DNA of 10,830 bases from an uncultured Porphyromonadaceae bacterium (GTDB lineage: Bacteria > Bacteroidota > Bacteroidia > Bacteroidales > Muribaculaceae), in assembly GCA_947175455.1 (NCBI GenBank), contig CAMWMW010000013.1, positions 1 to 10,830 of the forward strand, in the 5' to 3' direction. The notes beneath the pieces were generated by a model, which was not told the origin of the DNA, did not search any database, and saw nothing but the letters and a program-made list of their open reading frames with translations. Below are positions 1-8,539 of the stretch, one piece after another. The position numbers and the translations under genes are program-made. Every line of letters starts with the position of its first letter. The first letter of the stretch is position 1.

Positions 1-51
1 AATGGATTTATGCATCGGCCGTTTGAAGATAATAAAATATTTTGGTTATAA
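1..51 (+). CDS. Possible C-terminal end of an upstream gene (partial)
   Basis: Reading from base 1, the frame is open for 16 codons and stops with TAA at 49-51. The residues end in ...EDNKIFWL. The stop lies five bases before a strong + strand terminator hairpin, which is where the end of a gene would be expected. Of the other two + frames, one stops at base 26 and the other runs straight through the terminator, so this frame is the best candidate. The fragment is too short to name a family, and it could be non-coding. Confidence 0.3.
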   Translation, partial: NGFMHRPFEDNKIFWL

Positions 52-56
52 GGAGG

Positions 57-86
57 ATGACGCTTTTGAGAAAAAGCGTCATTTTT
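57..86 (+). terminator. Rho-independent terminator of the upstream transcript
   Basis: Bases 57-67 and 72-82 form a perfect 11-bp inverted repeat (ATGACGCTTTT against AAAAGCGTCAT). They enclose a GAGA loop of the stable GNRA type, and a run of five T follows at 82-86. The stem can be extended at its base by G-T pairs. The T tract lies on the + strand side, so it would end transcription of whatever gene enters from the left and insulate it from leuS. Confidence 0.75.
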
Positions 87-244
87 GTGTCGGCTCCGCA
101 GTGTCGCACCGGATGGCAAGAGCGGACACAAGGGAGATGCTCTTCGCGCACGACATTCTATGCACGGAGCGGGATTCGGTCGGCAAAACTAATCAATTTA
201 AAGCCAACAACAAAACAATGTCAGAATATCTCCTTTTTTTTTAT

Positions 245-252
245 TAATTTTG
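245..252 (+). promoter_or_regulatory. Bacteroidota-type -7 promoter element for leuS
   Basis: TAATTTTG at 245-252 matches the Bacteroidota primary sigma factor -7 consensus TAnnTTTG exactly. It follows a run of nine T (234-242). No good -33 TTTG box is seen 19-21 bases upstream, so recognition may rest on the -7 box and the T-rich spacer. Transcription would start near 257-260, giving a leader of about 30 bases that is A-rich and has no Shine-Dalgarno sequence. The rest of 87-244 shows no gene, RNA structure or repeat I can support. Confidence 0.6.
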
Positions 253-287
253 CACTTTGCAGAAAATAGAAATTCAAACAACCAGTT

Positions 288-3050
288 ATGGAATACAATC
301 ATAAGGAAATTGAAAGCCGATGGCAGAACTATTGGCGCGAGAACCAGACCTACAAAACTGTCGAGAACCCGGACAAGAAAAAATTCTATGTACTTGACAT
401 GTTCCCATACCCCTCCGGAGCCGGACTCCATGTGGGTCATCCGCTGGGATATATAGCAAGCGACATATACGCGCGCTTCAAACGCCAGCAGGGGTTCAAC
501 GTGCTTCATCCCATGGGATATGACGCATACGGTCTTCCCGCCGAGCAATATGCAATACAGACCGGGCAGCATCCGGAGAAGACAACCAACGAGAATATAG
601 CCCGCTATCGCTCCCAGCTCGACAAAATAGGATTTTCCTTCGACTGGAGCCGCGAGATCCGCACTTGCGATCCGGAATATTACAAATGGACCCAATGGGC
701 GTTCATGCAGATGTTCAATTCATATTATGACCTTGACGAACGGAAGGCATGCCCGATTTCACGTCTTACGGAGCATTTCTCTCTCCACGGCAGCGAGGGC
801 ATACACCCTGCCGCCACCAAAGAGATTGCATTCACTGCGGAAGAATGGAACGCACTCTCCGAGAAAGAGCAGCGCGAACGCCTTATGAACTACCGCATCG
901 CATATCAGGGAGAGACCATGGTGAACTGGTGTCCGAAACTCGGCACAGTGCTTGCCAATGATGAAGTCAGCGAAGGTCTCAGCGTGCGCGGCGGTTTTCC
1001 GGTTGAGCAGAAGATGATGAACCAGTGGTGTCTGCGAGTGTCGGCATACGCACCCAGGCTGCTCGATGACCTTGACACTCTCGAATGGTCCGACTCTCTC
1101 AAAGAGACCCAGCGCAACTGGATCGGAAGATCGGAAGGTGCTGAAATGCGCTTCCCGGTTGCCGACAAGGATATCGAGCTGGAGATTTTCACCACACGCG
1201 CAGACACTATATTCGGAGTGACGTTCATGGTACTCGCCCCTGAATCAGCCTATGTCCCGATGCTCACAGCTCCGGAACAGGAAGATGCCGTAAAGGCTTA
1301 TCTCGACGAGGTGAAACACAAGACCGAACGCGAACGTCAGATAGAAAAGAAGGTATCGGGTGTATTCACAGGCTCATACGCCATAAACCCGCTTACCGGC
1401 AAAAAGATACCCGTATGGGTGAGCGATTATGTGCTCGCAGGATACGGAACAGGAGCAATCATGGCGGTGCCTGCGCACGACTCGCGCGACTATGCGTTCG
1501 CCCGCCATTTCTCGCTCCCGGTCATCCCCCTCATCGAAGGCGCCGATGTCTCGGAACAAAGCTTTGATGCCAAAGAAGGCAAAATGATCAATTCCTGCGG
1601 TCCGAAACTTGACCTCAACGGACTTGATGTGAAAGAAGCCATAGCGAAAACCAAAAAATTCATTGAAGAAGAGGGACTCGGCAAGGTGAAGGTTAACTAT
1701 CGTCTTCGCGATGCCATCTTCTCGCGTCAGCGTTACTGGGGCGAGCCGTTCCCTGTATATTACAAAGACGGCACGGCATACCTCATGGAGGAGTCGGCGC
1801 TTCCGCTTCAGCTCCCTGCCGTGTCAAGCTATCTGCCCACCGAAGACGGACAGCCGCCGCTGGGTCGCGCCGAGAACTGGACAACACCCGAGGGTTATCC
1901 CATCGAACTCTGCACGATGCCCGGTTTTGCAGGTTCGTCGGCATATTACCTACGCTATATGGATCCGCACAACGACAAGGCTCTTGTCAGCAAAGAGGCT
2001 GACGAATACTGGCGCAATGTAGACCTGTATGTAGGCGGTTCGGAACACGCCACCGGACACCTGATGTATTCCCGTTTCTGGAACAAATTCCTTTATGACC
2101 TCGGACTGGTAGTGGAGCCGGAACCTTTCAGGAAACTCGTGAACCAGGGAATGATCCAGGGTCGCACCAATTTCGTATACCGCATCAAGAACACAAACAC
2201 ATTCGTAAGCCACGGTCTCCGCAAGGAATATGACACCACTCCGATACGCGTTGACGTCAACATCGTCTCGAACGATGTTCTCGACACCGAGGCGTTCCGT
2301 TCATGGCGTCCAGAATATGCGGATGCGGAGTTTGTGCTCGAAGACGGAAAATATATCTGTGGCTATGCGGTAGAAAAGATGTCCAAGTCAATGTTCAATG
2401 TAGTCAATCCCGATGACATCGTAGACCGCTACGGAGCCGACACACTTCGTCTCTATGAGATGTTCCTCGGCCCTGTGGAGCAGTCAAAGCCATGGGATAC
2501 CAACGGTATCGACGGAGTTAACCGCTTCCTCAAGAAACTATGGGGACTCTTCGGAAAAGCGGATCTCACCGCCGGGAAGGAGATGACAAGAGAGGAGAAG
2601 AAAGCTGTTCACAAGCTTATCAGGAAAATCACCGAAGACATCGAGAACTTCTCATACAACACATCCGTTGCCGCATTCATGATTGCCGTCAACGATCTCA
2701 CTTCGCTGAAATCCACCAACAAAGATGCGATGGACATCATAACCCGCCTTATCGCTCCCTTCGCGCCACACATCGCTGAGGAATTCTGGCACCGTCTTGG
2801 TCATGAAGGGAGTGTGGTTGATGCCGAATGGCCCGAATACGATGAGAAAGCGCTCGTTGAAGACACAGTGAAATATCCTGTCAGCTTCAACGGCAAGATG
2901 CGTTTCATGGTCGAGGCTCCTGCCACCGCCTCAAAAGAGGATGTGGAGCGACTCGCCCTCTCCGACAGCAACGCCTCCCGCTGGCTCGACGGCAAGACTC
3001 CCAAGAAAGTTATCGTAGTACCCGGCAAGATCGTCAACATCGTCATCTAA
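288..3050 (+). CDS. leuS: Leucyl-tRNA synthetase
   Basis: This class I aminoacyl-tRNA synthetase charges tRNA-Leu with leucine in the cytoplasm and is an essential translation enzyme. The 920-residue protein is complete. It has the HIGH-type signature HVGH at residues 48-51 and the KMSKS loop at 697-701. The CP1 editing domain shows TTRADTIFG (302-310) and [12 protein letters not shown] (387-398), followed by the RD pair whose aspartate (401) is the expected editing residue. It is longer than the roughly 860-residue E. coli enzyme because of insertions at about 154-206 and just before the KMSKS loop (about 620-695), both familiar from Bacteroidota LeuRS. The cysteine cluster of the ZN1 module is replaced (RGGFPVE region), so that zinc site is probably absent. 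The ATG at 288 follows a -7 promoter box and puts the N-terminal helix at its usual length. The gene is followed after 5 bases by the amylase gene. Confidence 0.98.
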   Translation: MEYNHKEIESRWQNYWRENQTYKTVENPDKKKFYVLDMFPYPSGAGLHVGHPLGYIASDIYARFKRQQGFNVLHPMGYDAYGLPAEQYAIQTGQHPEKTTNENIARYRSQLDKIGFSFDWSREIRTCDPEYYKWTQWAFMQMFNSYYDLDERKACPISRLTEHFSLHGSEGIHPAATKEIAFTAEEWNALSEKEQRERLMNYRIAYQGETMVNWCPKLGTVLANDEVSEGLSVRGGFPVEQKMMNQWCLRVSAYAPRLLDDLDTLEWSDSLKETQRNWIGRSEGAEMRFPVADKDIELEIFTTRADTIFGVTFMVLAPESAYVPMLTAPEQEDAVKAYLDEVKHKTERERQIEKKVSGVFTGSYAINPLTGKKIPVWVSDYVLAGYGTGAIMAVPAHDSRDYAFARHFSLPVIPLIEGADVSEQSFDAKEGKMINSCGPKLDLNGLDVKEAIAKTKKFIEEEGLGKVKVNYRLRDAIFSRQRYWGEPFPVYYKDGTAYLMEESALPLQLPAVSSYLPTEDGQPPLGRAENWTTPEGYPIELCTMPGFAGSSAYYLRYMDPHNDKALVSKEADEYWRNVDLYVGGSEHATGHLMYSRFWNKFLYDLGLVVEPEPFRKLVNQGMIQGRTNFVYRIKNTNTFVSHGLRKEYDTTPIRVDVNIVSNDVLDTEAFRSWRPEYADAEFVLEDGKYICGYAVEKMSKSMFNVVNPDDIVDRYGADTLRLYEMFLGPVEQSKPWDTNGIDGVNRFLKKLWGLFGKADLTAGKEMTREEKKAVHKLIRKITEDIENFSYNTSVAAFMIAVNDLTSLKSTNKDAMDIITRLIAPFAPHIAEEFWHRLGHEGSVVDAEWPEYDEKALVEDTVKYPVSFNGKMRFMVEAPATASKEDVERLALSDSNASRWLDGKTPKKVIVVPGKIVNIVI

Positions 3051-3055
3051 GAAAA

Positions 3056-4813
3056 ATGAAGCATTTGGCAATAGCAATGTTTGCAGCGGCGGCACTCGTC
3101 GCCGCTGCCGGAACAATGGCACAGAAGCGCACACCGGGGGCTGACAGTCCCAAGCCGCAATGGATGAAAAACGCTGTGATATATGAGGCAAACCTCCGTC
3201 AGGGCACAAAGACAAGAGACCTCAAAGGGATGCAACTCGAGATTCCTCGTCTGAAAAATCTCGGTGTCGACATAATATGGCTGATGCCCGTTCATCCCAT
3301 CAGCGAAAAGAACCGCAAAGGGACACTCGGCTCTTATTACGCCGTGAAGGATTATAAAGCTGTAAATCCGGAATTCGGCACTATGGAAGACCTCAGGGAA
3401 TTTGTCCGCACCGCCCATGCCCACGGCATGAAGGTGATTCTTGATGAAGTCTGCAACCACACCGGCTGCGACAACGCATGGGTCACGGAACATCCGGAAT
3501 ATTACGCCCGCAATGAAAAGGGGGAGATGTTCGGTCCGTTCGACTGGACAGACACCTACAAACTCGATTACTCCAACCCGGCGACACGCGCCGCGATGAT
3601 CGATGTCCTCAAATTCTGGATCAGAGAAGCGGACATCGACGGCTACCGCTGTGACGTGGCTGGAGAAGTGCCCGTGGATTTCTGGGAAGAGGCGCGTCCG
3701 CAGCTGCAGGCAATAAAACCGGTGTTCATGCTTGCCGAATCCGCCACCCCCTCGCTGATGAAGAAAGCGTTTGACGCAGACTACGCGTGGCCGATGAAAG
3801 ATGTTTTCAACGCCATAGCCGCGACCAAGGGAGTCAACGGATATGCCGTTGAGAAGAAACTTGATCTTCCGAAGATGACGGCAGCCGACATCCCGGCACT
3901 TATTGAACGGCAGAAAACGGAATACCCCCGGGGAAGCGTTCACATGAACATGATAACCAACCACGACCTCAACTCCTGGGAAGGAACGGAATTCGAGCGG
4001 TTCGGACCCGCCACGGGGGCATTCGCCGCGCTGAGCTACACACTGCCCGGCATGCCGATGCTTTATACAGGACAGGAAACCGGCTTCAACCACGCCTTCC
4101 AATTTTTCGAGCGAGACTCCATACAGCCGGACTATACGGAGAATGAATTCACGGCATTCTACAAAATCCTGAACGCTCTCAAGCGCCACAACACCGCACT
4201 CGGCACCGACGAACGAATCGAAAACACCAACTTCATATCCACATATGACCCCGATGTACTGACATTCACCCGTCAGAACGGTAAAGACAAGATATTCGTC
4301 ACTGTCAACCTTTCCAACACGGTCTCGCCGCTGTCGTTCGGTCGCCGCGAACCCTATCTTGTCGGGCTCAGAGACATATTCTCCGGTGAGGAAGCCGCTC
4401 TCCCCAAGATGCTCCAGCCATGGCAATACATAATATTGTCGACCCCGTATGACGGCATGACACCACCTCCGGCAGTCACGACAGGGCATACGACATCATT
4501 ATCCGGAAGCTACAGGGTTAAGGCAACCACCCTTGACTCCGGGGCACGTCTCCGCGAGCTGGCGCATGCCAAAAGCGGGCACACACCTGCCTATAGAGCG
4601 ACCCCGGAGACAGCTGCCGCTGCCGCTGCGACTTCGGACGCATCTTCTGTTTCCGCCACAAACGATGTGGCGGCGAGCGTAGGCACTTCCGCCGGGAAAT
4701 CCACTGCAGGTTTCGGAGGATTCAATCTCGCAAAGCCGGACACCATCCGCAAACCGGTGAAGAACATCCGCAAGGCATCCGCCGAACCAAAGTTCCGCCA
4801 CGTCAGCAAATAA
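3056..4813 (+). CDS. Secreted GH13 alpha-amylase-family glycoside hydrolase with long C-terminal tail
   Basis: This is a predicted retaining alpha-glucan-active enzyme of family GH13. Residues 1-22 form a signal peptide with likely cleavage after TMA (22), so it acts in the periplasm or beyond; no lipobox cysteine is present. The (beta/alpha)8 barrel shows the four GH13 regions: DEVCNH (130-135), GYRCD with nucleophile D200, acid/base E228 in FMLAES, and NHD with the stabilising D304. Domain B is short. A beta-sandwich domain C ends near residue 462. After it comes an unusual tail of about 120 residues with an Ala/Ser/Thr-rich stretch (about 517-550) and a basic end; I recognise no domain in it. 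The exact substrate (starch, maltodextrin, other alpha-glucan) cannot be read from sequence. The gene starts 5 bases after leuS, so it is probably co-transcribed, and no SusC/SusD partner is in view. Confidence 0.92.
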   Translation: MKHLAIAMFAAAALVAAAGTMAQKRTPGADSPKPQWMKNAVIYEANLRQGTKTRDLKGMQLEIPRLKNLGVDIIWLMPVHPISEKNRKGTLGSYYAVKDYKAVNPEFGTMEDLREFVRTAHAHGMKVILDEVCNHTGCDNAWVTEHPEYYARNEKGEMFGPFDWTDTYKLDYSNPATRAAMIDVLKFWIREADIDGYRCDVAGEVPVDFWEEARPQLQAIKPVFMLAESATPSLMKKAFDADYAWPMKDVFNAIAATKGVNGYAVEKKLDLPKMTAADIPALIERQKTEYPRGSVHMNMITNHDLNSWEGTEFERFGPATGAFAALSYTLPGMPMLYTGQETGFNHAFQFFERDSIQPDYTENEFTAFYKILNALKRHNTALGTDERIENTNFISTYDPDVLTFTRQNGKDKIFVTVNLSNTVSPLSFGRREPYLVGLRDIFSGEEAALPKMLQPWQYIILSTPYDGMTPPPAVTTGHTTSLSGSYRVKATTLDSGARLRELAHAKSGHTPAYRATPETAAAAAATSDASSVSATNDVAASVGTSAGKSTAGFGGFNLAKPDTIRKPVKNIRKASAEPKFRHVSK

Positions 4814-4890
4814 TTGCCGGATAAAGTTTAGCGATGAATTAAAAAGCTTGTCAAATCCCCTTTGGGACAGGAAGATATATAACTGATTAT

Positions 4891-4898
4891 TATTTCTG
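4891..4898 (+). promoter_or_regulatory. Weak candidate -7 element for the polysaccharide cluster
   Basis: The 112-base gap 4814-4925 between the amylase gene and the first glycosyltransferase is AT-rich. TATTTCTG at 4891-4898 is one base off the TAnnTTTG consensus. A TTTG lies at 4861-4864, but its spacing of 26 bases is too long for a standard -33 box. A small TCCC/GGGA hairpin (4856-4867) has no T tract and is not a convincing terminator. A new promoter here is plausible from gene context, but read-through from leuS is not excluded. Confidence 0.22.
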
Positions 4899-4925
4899 TG
4901 ACAAAGAGATTGAAAGAAACCGTCT

Positions 4926-5756
4926 ATGACAGATCCCTCAGCTGCAAAAATATTGATTGTCACGGTAATATACAATCAGAAGATAACCGACACAAATGTC
5001 TTCAAGACATTATTGTCGGAGAAGGAGTCTGTGTATATCCATGACAACTCTCCTACCGCGCAGCCTGCTGACGGTCTGCCGAAAAACTGGATATACTTCT
5101 CGGATCCCTCCAATCCGGGATTGAGCGCGGCATACAACAGAGCCGCCGGATACGCCGCAGCCAACGGCTACGACTGGCTGCTGCTCACAGATCAGGACAC
5201 CATATTTCCGGAGAATGCCCTTGCAACATATAGGCGTGATTTAGGAGAATATACAACCCAACGGTTGCTTATCCCCTCAGTCAAGATTTCCGACGGGAGA
5301 TATATCTCGCCCGTAAAAAGCAGGTTTTATTTCCCCAGACCTTCTACGCGAAAGCCTGTTTCGGGTAAAATAGAGCTAAAGGAATATGCGGTGATAAACA
5401 GCGGCATTCTGGTTACTACCGACAGCTTCATAAGCTGCGGAGGATATAATGAGAATGTCTTCCTCGACTTTTCCGATTTCCAGTTTGTCGAAAGATTCGC
5501 TTCAAAATATCCGGAAGCATGGTTAATGGACATGACATGTGTTCAGAATTTCAGCAACCTCTCGGATTCAACTGAAACGAAATTGGCTCGCTTCGGACTT
5601 TTCTGCCGCTCTTTGTCGGGATATTCGTCATTGAAGGCTTTCGGAAAACCGATGATTGCCGCAGTTGTCTTGAAAAGAGCTGTAAGTCTCTGCTTGTCCG
5701 CAAAGTCCCTCAGACCTCTGTCAATAATGTTGCGTAATTTCAGATTAAAAGGATAA
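4926..5756 (+). CDS. GT2-family glycosyltransferase, rhamnosyltransferase-like (RfbF-type)
   Basis: This 276-residue cytoplasmic enzyme would add one sugar from a nucleotide donor to the growing lipid-linked repeat unit. The GT-A fold is visible. An N-terminal beta strand (residues 9-16, ILIVTVIY) leads to NPGLSAAYN (63-71), a pattern typical of GT2 rhamnosyltransferase-like proteins. The metal-binding DXD-type motif is DQD at 89-91, preceded by a hydrophobic strand. INSGILV (157-163) and the acidic GGYNENVFLDFSD stretch (172-184) fit the acceptor-side region of the family. There is no membrane segment. It opens the polysaccharide cluster and ends 4 bases before the next transferase gene. The ATG at 4926 lies just ahead of the first strand and is the natural start. 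The donor sugar is not determinable; rhamnose or another deoxyhexose is only a family-level guess. Confidence 0.85.
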   Translation: MTDPSAAKILIVTVIYNQKITDTNVFKTLLSEKESVYIHDNSPTAQPADGLPKNWIYFSDPSNPGLSAAYNRAAGYAAANGYDWLLLTDQDTIFPENALATYRRDLGEYTTQRLLIPSVKISDGRYISPVKSRFYFPRPSTRKPVSGKIELKEYAVINSGILVTTDSFISCGGYNENVFLDFSDFQFVERFASKYPEAWLMDMTCVQNFSNLSDSTETKLARFGLFCRSLSGYSSLKAFGKPMIAAVVLKRAVSLCLSAKSLRPLSIMLRNFRLKG

Positions 5757-5760
5757 AGAA

Positions 5761-6468
5761 ATGATTTCAGTGTGTATAGCCACCTACAACGGTGAAAAAT
5801 ATATAAAGGAACAACTTGACTCCATCATTCCGCAGCTTGCGCATGAGGATGAAATTGTAATATCCGACGATGGCAGTTCAGACAGCACACTCGACATCAT
5901 AAACTCCATAAATGACGAACGGATAAGGATTACAGTCAATCAAGGGAAACATGGTGTAAACTCAAATTTCAACAATGCTCTTCTTCATGCAAAGGGCGAT
6001 TTCATTTTTCTTGCCGATCAAGACGACATATGGCTTTCCGGCAAAGTGGCAGAGTGCCTGAAAGCACTTGAAAAGGCAGATCTCGTGATGCATGACGCAA
6101 TTATTACGGACTATTCCCTCTCTTCTCAAAATAAAACGTTGTTTTGCGAGTTAAATATTAAGGGAGGATTTGTTTCCAATCTAATCAGAAACCGGTTCAC
6201 CGGTTGCTGCATTGCCTTTAAAAAAGAGATACTGGAATATATCTTGCCGATACCTGATTCCACACTCTTTTTTCATGACAATTGGATTGGACTTATGTGT
6301 GAATTGAAAGGGACTGTAAAATTTATTCCATTCAAAGGAATATATTTCAGACGACACCCGGACACAAACTCCACTGCTGGAAAGGGGAAAGGGATGACAT
6401 TGTCCCGCAAGATTAGATCAAGAATAAGTCTTTTAAGCCTGACACTAAAACGATTTTTCAAGAAATGA
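5761..6468 (+). CDS. GT2-family glycosyltransferase (ADQDDIW type)
   Basis: This is a GT-A fold nucleotide-sugar-dependent transferase of 235 residues, predicted to elongate the repeat unit on the cytoplasmic membrane face. It begins directly with the first strand (ISVCIATYNGEKYI, 2-15). It has the nucleotide-binding DDGSSDST (36-43) and the strongly conserved DXD region ADQDDIW (85-91). TGCCIAF (147-153), FFHDNW (170-175) and YFRRHPDTN (195-203) match the conserved downstream blocks of the polysaccharide GT2 family, which includes RfbG-like enzymes. It is shorter than many relatives of about 300 residues, because little remains after the arginine-rich block near 195-205 except a basic tail. 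An AAAGGA sequence lies a few bases before the ATG. Its stop overlaps the next start by 4 bases (ATGA), so the two are probably translationally coupled. Donor and acceptor are unknown. Confidence 0.88.
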   Translation: MISVCIATYNGEKYIKEQLDSIIPQLAHEDEIVISDDGSSDSTLDIINSINDERIRITVNQGKHGVNSNFNNALLHAKGDFIFLADQDDIWLSGKVAECLKALEKADLVMHDAIITDYSLSSQNKTLFCELNIKGGFVSNLIRNRFTGCCIAFKKEILEYILPIPDSTLFFHDNWIGLMCELKGTVKFIPFKGIYFRRHPDTNSTAGKGKGMTLSRKIRSRISLLSLTLKRFFKK

Positions 6469-7280
6469 CCACCGCATCTGTTGTTTTTTACAATAATCCG
6501 GAAGATGAGATAACCAAAGTTCTCTCTTGTCTTCAGGACAGCATAGCTGAAAAGATATATGTCATCGACCATTCGGACTCCGAATATATCGAGCCAATTG
6601 CCAAATCATTCAGCAAGGTCATATATAAATCATACCCGAACATGGGATTCGGCACGGGTCATAACCATGCCATAAAACAGTCAATTGCAGACAATTCCGA
6701 TTACCATGCCATAATAAACCCTGACATATACTGGGACGATGATGCCATAGCAGGATTGACTGCCTTCATGGAAAAGAATAAGGATTGTGGTCTGGTAATG
6801 CCTAAAATTCTCTTCCCCAACGGAGAAATACAATATCTCTGCAAACTTTTGCCAACGCCGATGGATCTTTTTGGAAGGCGTTTCATCCCATTCAAAGGCT
6901 ACAAGGAAAGGCTAAATTCCCATTATGAACTGCGTTGGTCAGGATACGACAAGATAATGGAAATCCCATGTCTTTCCGGTTGTTTTATGTTTGTAAGGAC
7001 TGAGATACTTAAAAAGATCGGTGGTTTTGACGAAAGATATTTCCTATATGCGGAAGACATGGATCTTTGTCGACGCATCGGAGAAGTCTCACGAACCATC
7101 TTCAACCCTGAGGTCAGTGTGTACCACACTTTCCATCGTGCTTCATACAGAAGTGTGAAATATCTGCGTCTTCACATGAAATCAGTTGTAAAATACTTCA
7201 ATAAATGGGGATGGTTCTTCGACAGAAAACGCAACAGACACAACAGGCGTTGCATATCCGTTCTAAAATCTTTGGAATAA
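6465..7280 (+). CDS. GT2-family glycosyltransferase, WbbL/rhamnosyltransferase-like
   Basis: This 271-residue protein fits the WbbL-like branch of GT2, in which rhamnosyltransferases are best known. The diagnostic blocks are present in order: NMGFGTGHN (59-67), the metal/donor site INPDIYW (84-90, with NPD in place of DXD), SGCFMFVRTEIL (171-182), GGFDERYFLYAEDMDLCRR (186-204) with the likely catalytic-region E197-D198, and a final VYHTFHRAS (219-227). The C-terminus is basic and aromatic (about 248-263), which suggests peripheral membrane contact. The start codon lies inside the stop of the preceding transferase gene (ATGA). A 24-base gap follows before the polymerase gene. Transfer of L-rhamnose is an inference from family resemblance; no dTDP-rhamnose genes are in the window to support it. 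Confidence 0.88.
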   Translation: MTTASVVFYNNPEDEITKVLSCLQDSIAEKIYVIDHSDSEYIEPIAKSFSKVIYKSYPNMGFGTGHNHAIKQSIADNSDYHAIINPDIYWDDDAIAGLTAFMEKNKDCGLVMPKILFPNGEIQYLCKLLPTPMDLFGRRFIPFKGYKERLNSHYELRWSGYDKIMEIPCLSGCFMFVRTEILKKIGGFDERYFLYAEDMDLCRRIGEVSRTIFNPEVSVYHTFHRASYRSVKYLRLHMKSVVKYFNKWGWFFDRKRNRHNRRCISVLKSLE

Positions 7281-7304
7281 CCTTCCATTAACAATCCATT
7301 TCCA

Positions 7305-8528
7305 ATGAAAAGCAACCGGTATCACCTTACATTTGCCAACCCATTTATCATCAATGGTGTTACATGGATAATTGTATGGCTACTATATAACCTTGGATGG
7401 AGCAGACTATGCCCTAAACTATCAAACGGACTGGTGTTATTTATTCTATCCACCTCCATAATATCGATAATAATTGGCATACTTACCCTTAAGCGAAATA
7501 AAATTTTATTCAGTCCTGCAAAAAATATAAATACCAAAAGTATGACAATATGGCTTGTCATACTTTACATCTTACTGCTTATTGAGTTTGCAGCAGCTGG
7601 TTCCATTCCATTGTTAGGATATGCATCGGGCAATGTAACGGTTACATACAAAGATTTCGGGCTACCTTTTATAAACGTAATTGTTGTAAACGGTTTCTCG
7701 GCATTATGTTTGTATAGTTTCTACTGTTTTAAATCCTCTTCTTCCAAAAAAATAAGGAAAAAAACTTTCTTAATAACATTACTTTCGATTTTTTCATTCA
7801 TTCTGATTTTTAATCGAGGAGGAATATTATCCAATCTTTTAGGTATATTCATAATTTCATTGGTTATATCTAAAAAACCATTCATACTTTTATTAAAGAT
7901 TATATTAGGATTATTCTGCATATTGTTTGTATTTGGCATAGCAGGGAATATGCGCTTCGGGAAATCGGGTATGGATAAATTCACACAGCTTGCACAACCC
8001 ACCAAAACATTCACCGAAACAAAAATACCAAACGAATTCCTATGGTCTTATTTATACATTGCCAGTCCATTGGCAAACACGCAGAATACTATTGACAAAT
8101 CCAATTATGGAAAATGTGATTCTGAAGATCTTCAAAACATGGTATTCTTTGAGATGGCTCCTCAGATAATATCAAAACGATTGATAGGAGAAGATGAAGA
8201 AGTCAATTTCGGCAACAGAGCAAGACTTGTAAACAATTCTTTCACGGTTGCCTCACTATATGGAAGAGCTTATAACTATCTTGGATGGACAGGATTATGG
8301 TTATTATTCATTTTCCTGCTCATATTTATAACCGTCAATATAAACATAATCAGAAAAAATTCAAACTTTTATTTCCCGATGATAGTGTCAGTCGATATCA
8401 TCGTGGTACTGAATCTATTTGACAATATGCTGACCTTCATGGGACTCGTACCTCAGGTATTCATATTCCTTTTGCTATACATATTCTCTGAATTTCGGTT
8501 CGGGAACATCAGAAAGAGGTTAGCCTAA
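7305..8528 (+). CDS. wzy: Wzy-type oligosaccharide repeat unit polymerase
   Basis: This 407-residue polytopic inner-membrane protein is predicted to join lipid-linked repeat units in the periplasm. About ten hydrophobic segments can be counted (roughly 13-30, 42-61, 82-97, 118-140, 153-170, 173-189, 191-213, 331-348, 355-378, 380-396). Between segments seven and eight lies a soluble loop of about 115 residues (214-330), the architecture expected of Wzy polymerases, which carry a large periplasmic loop. FNRGG (169-173) after a membrane segment and YIASPLANTQ (251-260) in the loop resemble Bacteroidota O-antigen polymerase-family proteins. Sequence conservation in this family is poor, so the call rests on topology and on the neighbouring flippase and transferases; an O-antigen ligase or an uncharacterised exporter is less likely. 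The DNA is markedly AT-rich. ATG 7305 has an A/C-rich leader without Shine-Dalgarno. Confidence 0.8.
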   Translation: MKSNRYHLTFANPFIINGVTWIIVWLLYNLGWSRLCPKLSNGLVLFILSTSIISIIIGILTLKRNKILFSPAKNINTKSMTIWLVILYILLLIEFAAAGSIPLLGYASGNVTVTYKDFGLPFINVIVVNGFSALCLYSFYCFKSSSSKKIRKKTFLITLLSIFSFILIFNRGGILSNLLGIFIISLVISKKPFILLLKIILGLFCILFVFGIAGNMRFGKSGMDKFTQLAQPTKTFTETKIPNEFLWSYLYIASPLANTQNTIDKSNYGKCDSEDLQNMVFFEMAPQIISKRLIGEDEEVNFGNRARLVNNSFTVASLYGRAYNYLGWTGLWLLFIFLLIFITVNINIIRKNSNFYFPMIVSVDIIVVLNLFDNMLTFMGLVPQVFIFLLLYIFSEFRFGNIRKRLA

Positions 8529-8539
8529 ATTTTATACAG

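Noticed and set aside
2..269. Two short + strand open frames upstream of leuS
   Set aside because: One runs through the terminator hairpin at 57-86 and the other starts within the sequence leading to it. Neither translation has family-like features.
198..695. A 165-codon minus-strand open frame across the leuS promoter and start
   Set aside because: It overlaps the HIGH region of leuS and the promoter and shows no recognisable domain; the sequence is better explained as antisense of leuS.
3047..4489. A 480-codon open frame on the minus strand, antisense to the amylase gene
   Set aside because: It lies fully within a gene with clear GH13 motifs and a signal peptide. Its translation is rich in Cys, Arg and Val without any domain pattern. 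It is a shadow of strong codon bias on the + strand.
4849..4869. Hairpin between the amylase gene and the first transferase as a terminator
   Set aside because: Only a 4-bp stem (TCCC/GGGA) forms, with no T tract after it; extending the stem needs conflicting pairings.
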